Source: Gnetum montanum
Taxonomy: Eukaryota > Streptophyta > Gnetopsida > Gnetales > Gnetaceae
NCBI GenBank assembly: GCA_015680685.1
Contig: MNCI01036589.1
Coordinates: 115,970-179,969, forward strand
DNA length: 64,000 nucleotides
Direction of reading: 5' to 3'
Below the pieces are notes generated by a model. It was not told the DNA's origin and did not search any database. It was given only the letters and a program-made list of their open reading frames with translations. Below are positions 22,280 to 32,412 of this stretch, one piece after another. Position numbers and translations under genes: made by a program. Within the stretch, counting starts at the first letter, position 1. Each line of letters begins with the position of its first letter.

Positions 22280-22450
22280 CACACCTACGCCGAGCCTCTA
22301 CGCTGGGGTCTGAGTCTCTACGCCGACGCTTGAACCTCTACGCCGGAGTTGAAAGTTTAAGCTTACGCCGGAGTTGGAGGTTTACGCTGGGGTTTGGTCA
22401 TCTACGCTTACGCCGAGTCTCTACGCTTAGGCTGAGGTTTACGCTCACAC
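22280..22450 (-). repeat. CTACGC(C/T)G array in the 5'UTR of the antisense gene
   Basis: Repeated CTCTACGC(C/T)G and TTTACGC(T/C) units on the plus strand (CGGCGTAGAG on the gene's strand) lie between the predicted transcription start near 22470 and the start codon at 22225. Composition and motif resemble the sense leader array at 12505-12935. Confidence 0.7.
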
Positions 22451-22497
22451 TCGGTTCGCTTCAAGGTTCACGGTGCCTCCAAATGACGCCCCTGCAC

Positions 22498-22505
22498 TAT
22501 TTATA
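22498..22505 (-). promoter_or_regulatory. TATA box of the antisense gene
   Basis: On the minus strand GCTATAAATAGTGC lies about 270 bases upstream of the start ATG. It is a textbook plant TATA box in G+C-rich flanks (gcgccactgccg upstream). Expected transcription start is about 22470. Together with the downstream splice sites it supports a complete antisense transcription unit. Confidence 0.7.
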
Positions 22506-22725
22506 GCGCCACTGCCGTCGCTGCCGCCACCACCTTACATTCTAGTTTATTTTATTTTATTTATTACTCATTTTAATTAAAATTTTTCAAAAATACAAAA
22601 CAAAAATGTATATATAAAACAAAATAAATATTACCACATCCTGATTCCCTTGTAAACCAACTTTAGAAGTCCACACTAAACATTTTGGCACAGACTCTCC
22701 CGTGCAAATTTTGCGAATCACATCG
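22506..22725. other. Spacer between antisense promoter and hairpin array 2
   Basis: A G+C-rich block (22506-22540) is followed by an AT-rich run (tttattttattt... 22545-22630) and unremarkable sequence. No coding frame was seen. It would hold upstream promoter elements of the antisense gene. Confidence 0.5.
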
Positions 22726-22902
22726 GGCCCGAAAAGGCCTTAAACTACCATGCCGGCCCGGTAAGGCCTTAAACTACCATGGTGGCCCGGTAAGGCCTTA
22801 AACTGCCACCTGTGGATCACATTCAGCCTGGTAGGGCCTTAAACTGCCATCATGGCCCGGTAAGGCCTTAAACTGCCATGCGTCCCGGTGTGACGATAAA
22901 CC
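22726..22902 (+). repeat. Hairpin-motif array 2, directly before RT
   Basis: Six units: GGCC-CGAAAA-GGCC-TTAAACT once, GGCC-CGGTAA-GGCC-TTAAACT three times, AGCC-TGGTAG-GGCC-TTAAACT once, and GTC-CCGGTGT-GAC-GATAAACC last. In the last unit both arms change together from GGCC/GGCC to GTC/GAC. The array ends 10 bases before the RT frame begins at 22913. Confidence 0.85.
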
Positions 22903-22912
22903 ACCATCATGC

Positions 22913-24777
22913 ATGTACACACGATTTAAGTTGCCAGAGAACATGGAACAAGACCTATTAGCTCATTCTGCTCCCTATTTATTGGCAAGAGCAAGCCCGA
23001 TGGATTGTCAGCGTTTATCCACACCATTAATCATTGATGGACCATATGGAAAAATCATAAGAGAAATCGACATAAACTCCATCAGCTTAGATACATCAAC
23101 GGAAGACACTCTCATAGTCTTGACACAACAAACACTAGATAACCACAAAGGTATGATAAAATCTCTTGACATAGAAGCTGAAAATATCATCGAAGACCCG
23201 TTGACCGAAACCCCCATCGTTATGCCTAATGGTGAAACCAAAATATTAAAATTAAGTACATTATTGCAACCTCAACTGGCCAAAAGCATAGAAGACGTGC
23301 TTCGAAACAACATGAAAGCATTTGCTTGGTCTTACACTGACATGCCCGGGTTAGATCCTCGAATCGTCCAGCACAACATTATCCTTGATCCGAAATTGAG
23401 GTCAGTAAAAAAAAGGCACAAAAGGTTAAACCCGAGGTAGCATTGGCAGTTTATAATGAGATCACCAAACTTTATCAGGCTGGTTTCATTCAGGTTGTCA
23501 ATTACGCCGATTGGGTATCCAACATGGTCATAGTCCCGAAGAAGAACGGAAGCATTCTCTTATGCATTGACTTCCAAGATCTAAACGTTGCGATCATAAA
23601 AGATGATTTTCCTCTACCCAGCATCGATCAACTTGTTGACTCGACCGCTAGGCATGCCCTGTTATCTTTTATGGATGGCTTCTCCAAATACAACCAAATA
23701 CGCATTAACCCGGAGCATCAGCTCCGAACTACCTTTATGACACCATGGCGAACCTTTTGTTACACAATGATGCCCTTCGGTCTCAAGAACGCTGGGGCCA
23801 CATATCAAAGGGCGATGACATTCATTTTTAGTAATTACATGTTACACTCGCTCAACGACTATGTGGACAACATTGTGGTTAAATCAAAGACATCAGAACA
23901 ACATGTACAAGATCTTGACCTAGTAATAAAGCGTTGTTTAAAATATGAACTGAGACTTAACCCAAAGAAATGTGTCTTCAGAGTCAAGATAGGCAAAATG
24001 CTTGGATTCATAGCCTTGGAAGCAGGGATACGAGTAGACCCCAATAAGGTTAAGGCCATAACAAACTTAAAACCACCTCGCAACCTTACCGAACTTCGAG
24101 GTCTACAAGGTAGATTACAGTTCATCAGACGTTTCATAGAAAAACTAACGGACAAGTTGAAACCTATGAACCACTTGCTACGCAAGAACGTTCATTTTGA
24201 ATGGACTCCACAGTGCCAAGAAGCATTTGACAATATTAAAGCAGCACTTGTTCAACTACCCACGGTTTATCCACCTCAAAATGATAAACTGTTTTATATC
24301 TACCTTGCCACTTCGGATTCGTCAATCGCGTCCATGCTTTGCCAAAAACAAGATGATGGAACCGAGGTCCCTGTCTACTACTTAAGCCATGCATTAGTAG
24401 GCCATGAGAAGAAATACAATGAGGTGGAGAGGTCATGTTTAACCCTGGTCTTTTCTCTAAAGAAATGTCAACATTACCTCTTCCATAATCAAGTTAACAT
24501 AATTTGCAAGGATAATGTGCTCAGGGCCATCACAGGAAACATTTATGAGACAAGTAGAATAGCCCATTGGAAAGCCATGATAGCTGAGTTTGACCTACAC
24601 TACATAGCGCAATCATCAGTTAAGGGTCAAGCCATAGCAAATCAAATGACCGCATCGCCAATGCACGATCAAGCAACGATAGAGCCAGAATTCCCTGACG
24701 AAAATGTAAGTGCAATAGCCATCGTACCCGATGATTACGAAGCCATTTTGAACTTTGATGGAGCATCTACCTCTTGA
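22913..24777 (+). pseudogene. Reverse transcriptase and first RNase H of element E
   Basis: The frame opens at 22913 with a connector (MEQDLLAHSAPYLLARASP), then KAFAWSYTDMPGLDP typical of Tat RT N-termini. A shift in a run of eight A at about 23407 moves the text to VYNEITKLYQAGFI, WVSNMVIVPKKNG, LLCIDFQDLN, FMDGFSKYNQI and MPFGLKNAGATYQRAM. The active site reads DYVDNIVVKS: the second Asp of Y-V-D-D is Asn here, which should abolish polymerase activity. GFIALEAGIRVDPNKV and LRGLQGRLQFIRRFI follow. The first RNase H spans about 24280-24560 (FYIYLATSDSSIASML, VYYLSHALVGHEKKYNEVE). It would copy the element's RNA into DNA. Confidence 0.9.
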
Positions 24778-25145
24778 GGAGGAAGTGCTGCCGCTGTCAT
24801 CACTTATCCCTCTGGGGAGATCTGACCCTTTGCTTATCGTTTCGATTTTCACTATACCAACAACATAGTAGAGTACGAAGGTCTCCTTAGAGGTCTTACA
24901 GCAGCACTAGCTTTAGACATCACACGACTCGTGGTCAAGGGAGACTCACAACTGTTCTTAAACCAAGTTACAGACATTTATACATGCAAAGTGCAACATT
25001 TACAACCATACTGTGACTTAGCCAAACATTTAATGAAACGATTCAAAAACATGGATGTGCAACACGTCTCTAGAAATGATAATACCATCGTAGACGCACT
25101 AGCCACCCTAGCGTTAAATATATCGCTTGACATGTTCCATACGTT
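24735..25145 (+). pseudogene. Second, archaeal-type RNase H of element E
   Basis: After the first RNase H the text reads LNFDGASTS, stop, GGSAAAV, then NNIVEYEGLLRGL, VVKGDSQLFLNQV and RNDNTIVDALATLA. The four carboxylates of the RNase H fold are all present (D of FDGAS, E of VEYEGL, D of KGDSQL, D of IVDALA). A second RNase H of this kind behind RT is a marker of the Tat lineage. TGA codons at about 24775 and 24823 break it. Confidence 0.85.
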
Positions 25146-25169
25146 GCCAAGCTCCATAATCAGCTGTGC

Positions 25170-26475
25170 GAAACCCATAACTGATACGCTTGATACATTG
25201 CCAATTGCATCCGTTAGTACAACGCACGCGATAGAATGGTATGACGACATAAAAGAGTATCTTCTATGCGGTGAAACACCGCAACACTTAACAAATGCAC
25301 AAAAAGACGCAGTACAAAAACATTCTAAGCAATATGCACTGGAAGGGGATACCTTGTGTCGTCGATCCTACGAGGGCATATTGCTAACATGCGTTAGTAG
25401 CACCGATGCCCAAACAATCGTTGAGCAAGTACACAACGGGCTATGCGGAGGACATATAGCACCTAAAGCAATGGCAACAAAGATAAGATGCTTAGGCTAT
25501 TATTGGCCACACATGGAGTATGATTGTCTCTCTAAGGCTAAAACATGCAGTACCTGTCAAAGACATAGTAATCTAATCCATGTCCCACCAAATGAGTTGC
25601 ATATAGCGCAAATCACATGGCCCTTTCAAAAGTGGGGGTTGGACCTTGTCGGACCAATAACACCCTCATCTTCTGCAGGGCACAGTTTCATCATAACCAC
25701 GAAAAAGTATTTCACGAAGTGGGTAAAAGCTGTTCCCCTTCGAAAGACCACATCTAAACACATGTGCAACTTCATTCTTGAAAACATCGTGACCCGTTTT
25801 GGCATCCCGATGACCATCATCTCTGACAACGGGCCACAATTCAGCAGTGCCGAAACCAAAACCTTCTGTGAAAGTCTAGGGATCAAAAACTCATTTTCAT
25901 CCCCTTACTACCCTTAGAGCAATGGGAAAGCAGAGGCCACAAACAAAACCATCGTTACAATACTTAAAAAGATGCTTACCCAAAGCAAGAGAAGATGGCA
26001 CGAATAGTTGGTATACGCATTGTGGGCATATCGTACTACACATCGAACTTCAACAGGTAAAACGCCATATAGTCTTGTTTATGGTTCAGAAGCTGTTTTA
26101 CCTCTGTAATTACAGGTAACATCTTTAAGGATCACACTTTTCGGACTCCTCGACGAAAGGCAAAATAATGACCTGTGCATCATTGACCTGGACTTAATGG
26201 AGGAGGAACGCATACATGCACTCGATCAGATCGAATGGTACCAAAAACAACAACGGCAATGCCATCGGCACGACATTCATAAGCACCCCATCAAAGAAGG
26301 CAACCTTGTACTTAAGGCCGTTCGGGAACACCCAGACAAATTCTCAGCCAACTGGGAAGGGCCCTACTTGGTCACCAAAGCATATGACAACGAAGCATTC
26401 AAGTTAGCTAATATGGAAGGGAATGAGCTTGCAAATCTGACCAATCACTTGTTCTTGAAACCATTCCATATTTGA
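25170..26475 (+). pseudogene. Integrase of element E
   Basis: Zinc-binding part: HNGLCGGHIAPK and CSTCQRH (H-H-C-C). Catalytic core: KWGLDLVGPITP (first Asp), ISDNGPQFSS (second Asp), then YYP-stop-SNGKAEATNK (Glu). The stop at 25915-25917 is TAG, where the conserved text is YYPQSNG. More disruptions follow in 25990-26120. The C-terminal part (26197-26475) reads ALDQIEWYQKQQ, KEGNLVLKAVREHPDKF and NWEGPYLVTKAY, the usual end of Tat integrases. No chromodomain was seen. It would insert the DNA copy into the genome. The final stop is at 26473. Confidence 0.9.
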
Positions 26476-26497
26476 GTACAGGCTCAGGTACGTGCGA

Positions 26498-26862
26498 GTC
26501 CTGGCATCACGACTATAAACTGATACCACAGCTCGTCCTGGAATCATGACGGTAAACTGATACCATAAAAAAGTCCTGGAATCATGACTTAAAAATGATA
26601 CCATAGCTCGCTCTGACATCATGACGATAAACTGATACCAAACAACGTCTGCAATGACAATAAACTAGCGCCCGTCTGGTATGACAGTAAACTGCCACAG
26701 TCCCACTTACCGGAGTTCGCCAAGACTATAAACTGGTTTGCCTCTTCATGGTCCGCCAAGACTAGAAACTGGCAATGTACCATCTGCCACGACGCTAAAC
26801 GGGTAATGTCCACTAGGTTATGACATAAAACTAACCCACGATAGTCCGCTAAGACTATAAAC
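26498..26862 (+). repeat. Hairpin-motif array 3, directly after INT
   Basis: About eleven units of GTC-N5..11-GAC-NN-TAAACT, for example GTCCTGGAATCATGACGGTAAACT-like units at 26530-26580, then GTC-TGCAAT-GAC, GTC-TGGTAT-GAC, GTC-CGCCAA-GAC and GTC-CGCTAA-GAC. Loop length and loop sequence vary, while GTC, GAC and TAAACT persist. One unit has GTT in place of GTC, which still pairs with GAC through a wobble. It starts 23 bases after the INT stop. Confidence 0.8.
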
Positions 26863-27884
26863 TGGCAATTTCATCTCTGGTTCCTCAATCTGTGGCTGCA
26901 TTCAAACTTCATCAGAACCGCTGCATCACTTGCCAATCGGCCGATCCTAACGCCATCGCTGCTATTCATATATGATGCCTGAAATCTCATCCAGTGCCTT
27001 TGTTTCATCAGTAGCTGTTTAAGTGTAAGCTCGCTTACTCGCTCATGGTTTTCATGTCTTCTTGCAGTTGTGTTTGCAGGATGACACTCAGAGGTGTTTG
27101 CACAAGAATGCACTTCGTCATAAGTAGCAAGGTGACACGTTGTTCACAGTGCATGTGACAAGACTAATCAAGCCATTCACTAGTTCATCCCCCATTTCAT
27201 ATCCCACCTATCCCTCAACACCTTATACTTGGTTACATCCCGAACATATCCGGTACAGCTCGAAACATCAAACATACCATTGCATATCGCGCGACTCCTA
27301 AGCGGTTGCAACTCAAAACATGGCACTTGAGCTTGAGTACAAGATCAAAAAAAAGCTCTTCACAAAAAAAAATGTCGTCCCTTCCCACATAAAACACAAG
27401 ATGGGACAGTAGTTGCCTCGAAAGCAAACACTCATGTCTAAAATAATCAAGAAACATCCCGTTGCATGGCTTTGGCTCTCCGCCAACAGGTTCCCCCTTA
27501 AACACTAAACAAGGGTCCTGTTCCTCCAAAGAATGCAACACATCATCACGTGGCTTTGGTTTTGCCAACAAGTCCTCTCGGACATTGACCAAGAGTCTTG
27601 TTCTACCGACGGATGCACATCTCATGTCTTGATTCCGAGTCTACTAAACAATGGCTATTGACAAGGATCAGCATGACCCGTATACACAACCTTGATTCCT
27701 CCAGAATCCCCATGGTTTCCATTTCCCTATCAAATACGAATTCCATTTCCCACAATCCCATATGCTACTGAACACAGTGTGATGATGTCTAGCCAAGGTG
27801 CCAACGGACAACGTTCCTACCAAGCTGCTTGTGGTGTTTTGCACTTCTTTGTCAACGCTTCTCGAGTCGATTCCTCCAAGCGCC
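26863..27884 (+). other. 3' untranslated region of element E with an imperfect tandem repeat
   Basis: No retroelement domain or credible gene was seen on either strand. An imperfect repeat of about 80 bp lies at about 27463-27545 and 27549-27625 (GTGGCTTTGG, GCCAACAGG/GCCAACAAG, AAGGGTCCTGTTC/AAGAGTCTTGTTC, GGATGCACA-like ends). Tandem repeats in 3' untranslated regions are common in Ogre-like elements. Confidence 0.6.
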
Positions 27885-27900
27885 AACAAAGAGGGGCTAA
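27885..27900 (+). promoter_or_regulatory. Polypurine tract of element E
   Basis: AACAAAGAGGGGCTAA ends exactly where the 3' LTR begins (TGAAACACC at 27901). It would prime second-strand DNA synthesis. Confidence 0.75.
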
Positions 27901-29250
27901 TGAAACACCACAAAATTTTGAGCTTAGTACTTGTCCAACAAGAATCGAGCTAAGTCATGATGTTCCCCAGCATGGCTGAAGCTTGATCACCCCACAGACA
28001 ATTTCAAGCGGAGTCGAACTCAACAAGGAGCAGTTCCCTGGGACCCACTGATGACCACGACAACATCTGCTATCAAACATGGCAACTCCAGAGATCAAGA
28101 TACTTAGTTTTTACTAAGTATACATTCTCAGCGTATATGCCCAGTGTATACACTCAAGTTTACGTTCTTAGCGTATACGCTCAAGTTTACATTCTCAGCG
28201 TATACGCTCAAGTTCACATTTCTCGGCGTATACGTCAGTGTATACACCCAAGTTCACATCACCAGTGTATACGCCCAGCATATACGCACAGTGTATACAT
28301 CCACAGCGTATTTGCCTAGCGTATTTGCCCAGCGTAGCCGTCCAGCGTACACGCCTCACATGTATGCTTAGCAGGTACGACTAATGTATACGCCCGGCAT
28401 GCAATCCCCGAAGACAGCATGGAAACAGCACTGCAGAACAAGATTTGGTACAATGCAACAATTCACACGAATAGAGCAACCATCAGCGTATACGCCTAAC
28501 AGACACAGCGTATACGCCCAGAGTCTACGTCCACCAGATACAGCGTATATGCCCAGTAGAGGCAGCACATTGTACACTTGTAACATTTCACTCTTTTGCA
28601 CCCGATCAACGTGCCACGTGTCACCCAACCCAAGTCTAATTTCTAAACCTGTATAAAAACCCCAGTTTTTCATTAGATGGGGGTTGGCAATTTTGAGCAA
28701 ACCAGAGAGAAAAACAGAGATGCTAAGAACCAGAGCAGAGAACCCTATACGCTGGACCTCAACCCTGTACACTGAGCATACAGCCTCTACGCTGTGCCTG
28801 CAGTTTGAACCAGCACACAGTCATCCCTGCATCCACCGAGGCTATTCGTCCACCTTGTGTGAAAGCCACAATTATGTTAGACCGGTGCATTGTAACTCTC
28901 ACTTTGCAATAACATTGCTGCATTTTCTTCCTAGAATCTGTTACATTTTTTTTATTAATTGTTGCATGTTTACTATTTACGCCCTCGTACGTTTATGCTC
29001 TGTTTACACCAGTTACGCTGTTTACACTTCATTTTACGTCTGTTACACCGTTCACATATAACCCAGCGTATAACACCTCGGTGTACGTTTGGGGAAATCC
29101 TTGCCTGATCCGCGTGCGGACCACTTAAGGTACTCTACCTTCGTTAATTCCAGCTTGCCCTCAAGCGAAGGTAGGGTCTTCTGTGCATGTCCGGAGATCT
29201 CTAGGTTTCTGTTTCCTTCCAGCTAGAGACCGACGATTTCAAACGGTACA
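27901..29250 (+). repeat. 3' LTR of element E
   Basis: 1350 bp, TGAAACACC...GGTACA. It matches the 5' LTR along its length without the nested insertion. It carries the GCGTATACGC array (28125-28560), a TATA-like GTATAAAAA (28651) and the U5 block near 29165. Differences from the 5' LTR are mostly transitions. It is followed by TSD cctac at 29251-29255. Confidence 0.9.
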
Positions 29251-29255
29251 CCTAC

Positions 29256-29824
29256 CTATACTAAAAAAGAGTAACATTCGTTGAGAGTTGGCCAACTAGT
29301 CCATCACTGTCTCATTGGGACTAGTGAAGGACATTGTCACCATTGTTTGTGGGTGGTCACATCCAATTGACTTCCTAGTGATTCAGGTGAACAACGGTAA
29401 GGGGGACTTCCCAATCATAATGGGAATAGCATGGCTAAGCATAATTGATGCATGCCTAGGAATCCATGATCTTTCCTTAGAAATATCAAAAGAAAATACA
29501 TTCAGAAAGATTAAGAAGAAGAAAGTTCCATGCATCACATACAATGACACAAAGTGTAATTGCGTGCAGAGGTCATGGTTTGTGCAAAGTTTAACATTGC
29601 CTACATGCAACCAGTGTGCACAAATGACAAACATACAAAGATGCCTATATGCAGTAGCCACAAGACAGGAAGGCACCCAGTGGATGACAGCTGATCAAGA
29701 AAGTAGTTCAACTATTTGCATGGAACCAACTGAGGGTTTGACTTGCATTTACATCGATAGAATAGACATATTAGAGCAAGTCCATCACCAACTTCCAAGT
29801 CAAGACCTTGAAAATATCAACTGA
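29256..29824 (+). pseudogene. Aspartic protease of element D, 3' part
   Basis: This continues the frame cut at 9501. It reads ELANxSITVSLGLVKDIVTIVCGWSHP-like text, then FLVIQVNNGKGDFPIIMGIAWLSIID, the hydrophobic-hydrophobic-GR/A-WL protease signature. KKKVPCITYNDTKC and EQVHHQLPSQDLENI follow. B and C contain the same segment uninterrupted, which fixes the order. A stop at 29822 precedes the RT part. Confidence 0.8.
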
Positions 29825-29830
29825 GGGAAG

Positions 29831-31591
29831 TTGGAAATCCCTGAGAAGTTTAAGCAAGAGCCACTTGAGCTAAAACCATTGCCCACTGATATGGAATACA
29901 TGTTCCTCAAAAATGAAAAATTAGTAATTATTAATGCAAAGCTTTCTCCTCAACAAAAAGTGATACTACTGAAGGTGATATATAAATGGTTGAAAGCCTT
30001 CACTTGGTCATATCCCGAATTAACTAGAATAGATCCTAAGATATGCCAACATAGAATTTACACTAACCCCTCCATGAAGCCTTGAATACAATCGCAAAGG
30101 TGATTGAACCCAAAGTTGAAGCAAGTAGTTAAGGAAGAAATCGAATAGCTTCTCAAGGTTGGGTTCATATACCCCATTGCTGATAACGAATGGGTTAGCC
30201 CCTTAGTTATTATGCCTAAAAAGGGAGGAAAATGGAGGGTGTGCATAGATTTCAAGCTACTAAACATGGAAACACTCAAGGATCACTTTCTGTTGCCATT
30301 TGTCAACCAAGTCTTAGACACCATTGTAGGGTATCACTACTATAGTTTTCTGGATGGATATAGTGGGTACAACCAAATACAAATAGTGCTAGAAGACCAG
30401 GCCAAGACTACGTTCACTAGTCCTTGAGGAATGTTTGCATACAAAAAAATGTTGTTTGACTTGTGCAATGCCCCTGCAACATTTCAATGATTAGTTCTAA
30501 GCATATTCCAACAGCAGATAGGAAATGGTGTGGAGGTCTTTATGGATGACTTCTCCACTTATGGAGCAAACTTTGATCAAGCCTTGGACTGGTTAGAGAA
30601 AGTGCTAAAAAGATGTGTAGAAACCAATTTGAGGCTCAATTGGCAGAAAAGCCATTTGATGGTCCAAGAAGGCCTAGTACTAGGGCATAAAATCTCATGA
30701 ATAAGGATAAAGGTAGACCCCTAGAAAATCAAAGTGATCCAAGGAATTACCCATCAACCCAAAACTATCAAAGATATCTGGTCATTCCTTGGACACACTG
30801 GCTACTATAGGATATTCATAGAGAACTTTTCAAAGGTTGCCAAATCATTGGTGGAACTAACGAAAAAGGACATATCTTTCAAATGGACCAAGGAATGTGA
30901 ATTAGCTTTCCAAACTCTAAAACAGAAGCTAGTAGAAACACCCATTCTACAAGCTCCTGACTGGTCCAAACCATTCCATATCATGACTGATGCATCCAAC
31001 TATGCCTTAGGAGCCATACTTACATAGTTAGATGACCAAAAACACCCTTATTACATCCACTGTGCAAGTAGAAGTATTGCTGGTGCACAACTTAACTACA
31101 CTACCACAAAGAAAGAATTAATGGTTGTAGTGTTTGCACTAGAAACATTTAGACACCATGTATTTGGATATAAATTATATGTACATACGGATCATAGTGT
31201 AGTTCAATTCCTAATGAATAAGCCAATGGTAAGCCCTCATATCATACAATGGCTTGTAATCTTACAAGAATTCGATTTAACAATGATCGATCGAAAAGGC
31301 ACCGAGAAAGTAGTTGCTAATCATTTATCTCAATTGCGATGGGACAATAAAGAGAATGAGTATCCAATTTCTGATCATTTTCCTGATGAATTCCTCTTTG
31401 CTAGTGTAGTGAATAATCAATCACCGACAAAGACGAACTGGTACAGTAGCATTCTTACCTATCTCCTTACCCAACAAACACCACAGGAGTTAGACCTTAA
31501 GAAGAAATAATAGTTTATCCACAGAGCCAAGTACTTTATGGAGATCAATGGACAACTTTATAAAGTATATCCTGATGGCTTGGTTCGATGG
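29831..31591 (+). pseudogene. Reverse transcriptase and RNase H of element D, interrupted by element B
   Basis: RT text: KAFTWSYPELTRIDPKI, EWVSPLVIMPKKGGKWRVCIDFKLLN, FLDGYSGYNQIQI, LCNAPATFQ and active site VFMDDFSTYG, with both Asp intact. Stops include TGA after FTSP (about 30425), where plant gypsy RTs have an aromatic residue, and TGA after ATFQ. RNase H: KPFHIMTDASNYALGAIL, then KKELMVVVFALETFRHHVFG and VHTDHSVVQFLMN. The frame runs on through QLYKVYPDGLVRW to the B insertion, and resumes in frame after 38728 (YVPNIDQL). It is non-functional. Confidence 0.88.
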
Positions 31592-32401
31592 TGATGAGTG
31601 GCGAGGTACCCCTACACTCAACCATATGAATACGAGCGTAGCATGCACGATCCGGTCGAACTCCACAGACTAAGTGCCTACACGCCTCATGGAACACTTA
31701 AGGTTAATTATTCGTTGTCTTCTCATACTTACTTGTAGTTGTCATGGTTGTATGGTTAAGTAAGTCTAAGGTATATAATTTTTATATCTTTTCTATTTTA
31801 TCTCCTATGCTAATGAGGTGAATGGTTGAAGAGACTAATTGACTAACTCTAACTAACTAACTAAGTCTTAATTGACCTAGCGTCAGCATCCACCACTTAC
31901 CATTCACACCCTAAACCGATGCAACCTTGGTTACCAAACACTAATCATTGTTGGGATCACCAAGCGTAACACATGTGCTCGAAGTGGTCGTACTGAGGCA
32001 CTTAACTAGGAGAGAAGGGTTGAGAAAGATTTAATAACTAATAAAGCAATTAAATGTAAACATTAAATAACAATAAATAAAGTCCTAATTAGCCTATTCC
32101 ATGCACTATAAGGTTTATCCAAGAAGTTCGTCTTTATTGTCGTATACAAACTTGTGTTCAGGTACAATGTCTGCTCGAATAAAGATCCGTTCACTTTGGA
32201 GTTCCTACTGCGGGCATATGGAAATTAATCTATCTCTGGAGGGGAAAAATTGCCAGAGTTTCACTACAGTGTAACCCTAGGATGAGAAACAAGGGAGAGC
32301 CACCTCTTATTTATAGAACTGACAGCAGACTACGATATCGCGTAGGATGTGATATCGCGACGGACACGATATCGCAGCCCATGCAATATCGCATCCCATC
32401 A
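31592..32401 (-). repeat. 3' LTR of element B
   Basis: Plus-strand reading TGATGAGTGGCGAGG...CCCATCA, 810 bp. On the element's strand the U3 begins with a cluster of (C)GATATCG boxes (32335-32400) followed by a TATA box (32308-32315). By eye it differs from the 5' LTR roughly every 12-15 bases, mostly by transitions, so the insertion is old. Confidence 0.9.
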
Positions 32402-32412
32402 TACCCCCATGA
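32402..32412 (-). promoter_or_regulatory. Polypurine tract of element B
   Basis: On the minus strand ATCATGGGGGTA directly precedes the 3' LTR (TGATGGG). The same CATGGGGG string recurs three more times inside the element (32946-32952, 34431-34437, 35702-35709). Confidence 0.75.

Larger units (their letters stand above)
9502..29250 (+). mobile_element. Element E: Tat/Ogre-like Ty3/gypsy retrotransposon with an antisense gene
   Basis: 19.7 kb, TG...CA ends and an exact 5-bp TSD (cctac). The order is 5' LTR (with nested solo LTR), PBS, repeat-rich leader, ORF1-like frame, gag, Pro-rich linker, PR, hairpin array 1, antisense intron-containing gene, hairpin array 2, RT, RNase H, a second archaeal-type RNase H, INT, hairpin array 3, 3'UTR, PPT, 3' LTR. 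Two RNase H domains, an active site of the DDGA type in PR and great length are hallmarks of the Tat lineage, which includes Ogre. It inserted into the protease gene of D. The coding modules hold scattered stops and frameshifts, so this copy is dead. Confidence 0.9.

Noticed and set aside
24978-25250. Minus-strand frames opposite RT, RNase H and INT (for example 23859-24185, 24978-25250, 25626-25886)
   Set aside because: They are opposite-strand readings of clearly recognised sense pol domains.
26498-26862. Hairpin units as bacterial-type intrinsic terminators
   Set aside because: Stems are only 3-4 bp with no U-tract, and the genome is a plant one.
27233-27625. 130-codon minus-strand open frame in the E 3'UTR
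   Set aside because: It overlaps an imperfect 80-bp tandem repeat and shows no recognisable domain, splice sites or promoter.
28137-28371. Open frames reading VYTQV/YTLKFTF repeats in E's 3' LTR
   Set aside because: They are translations of the GCGTATACGC array.
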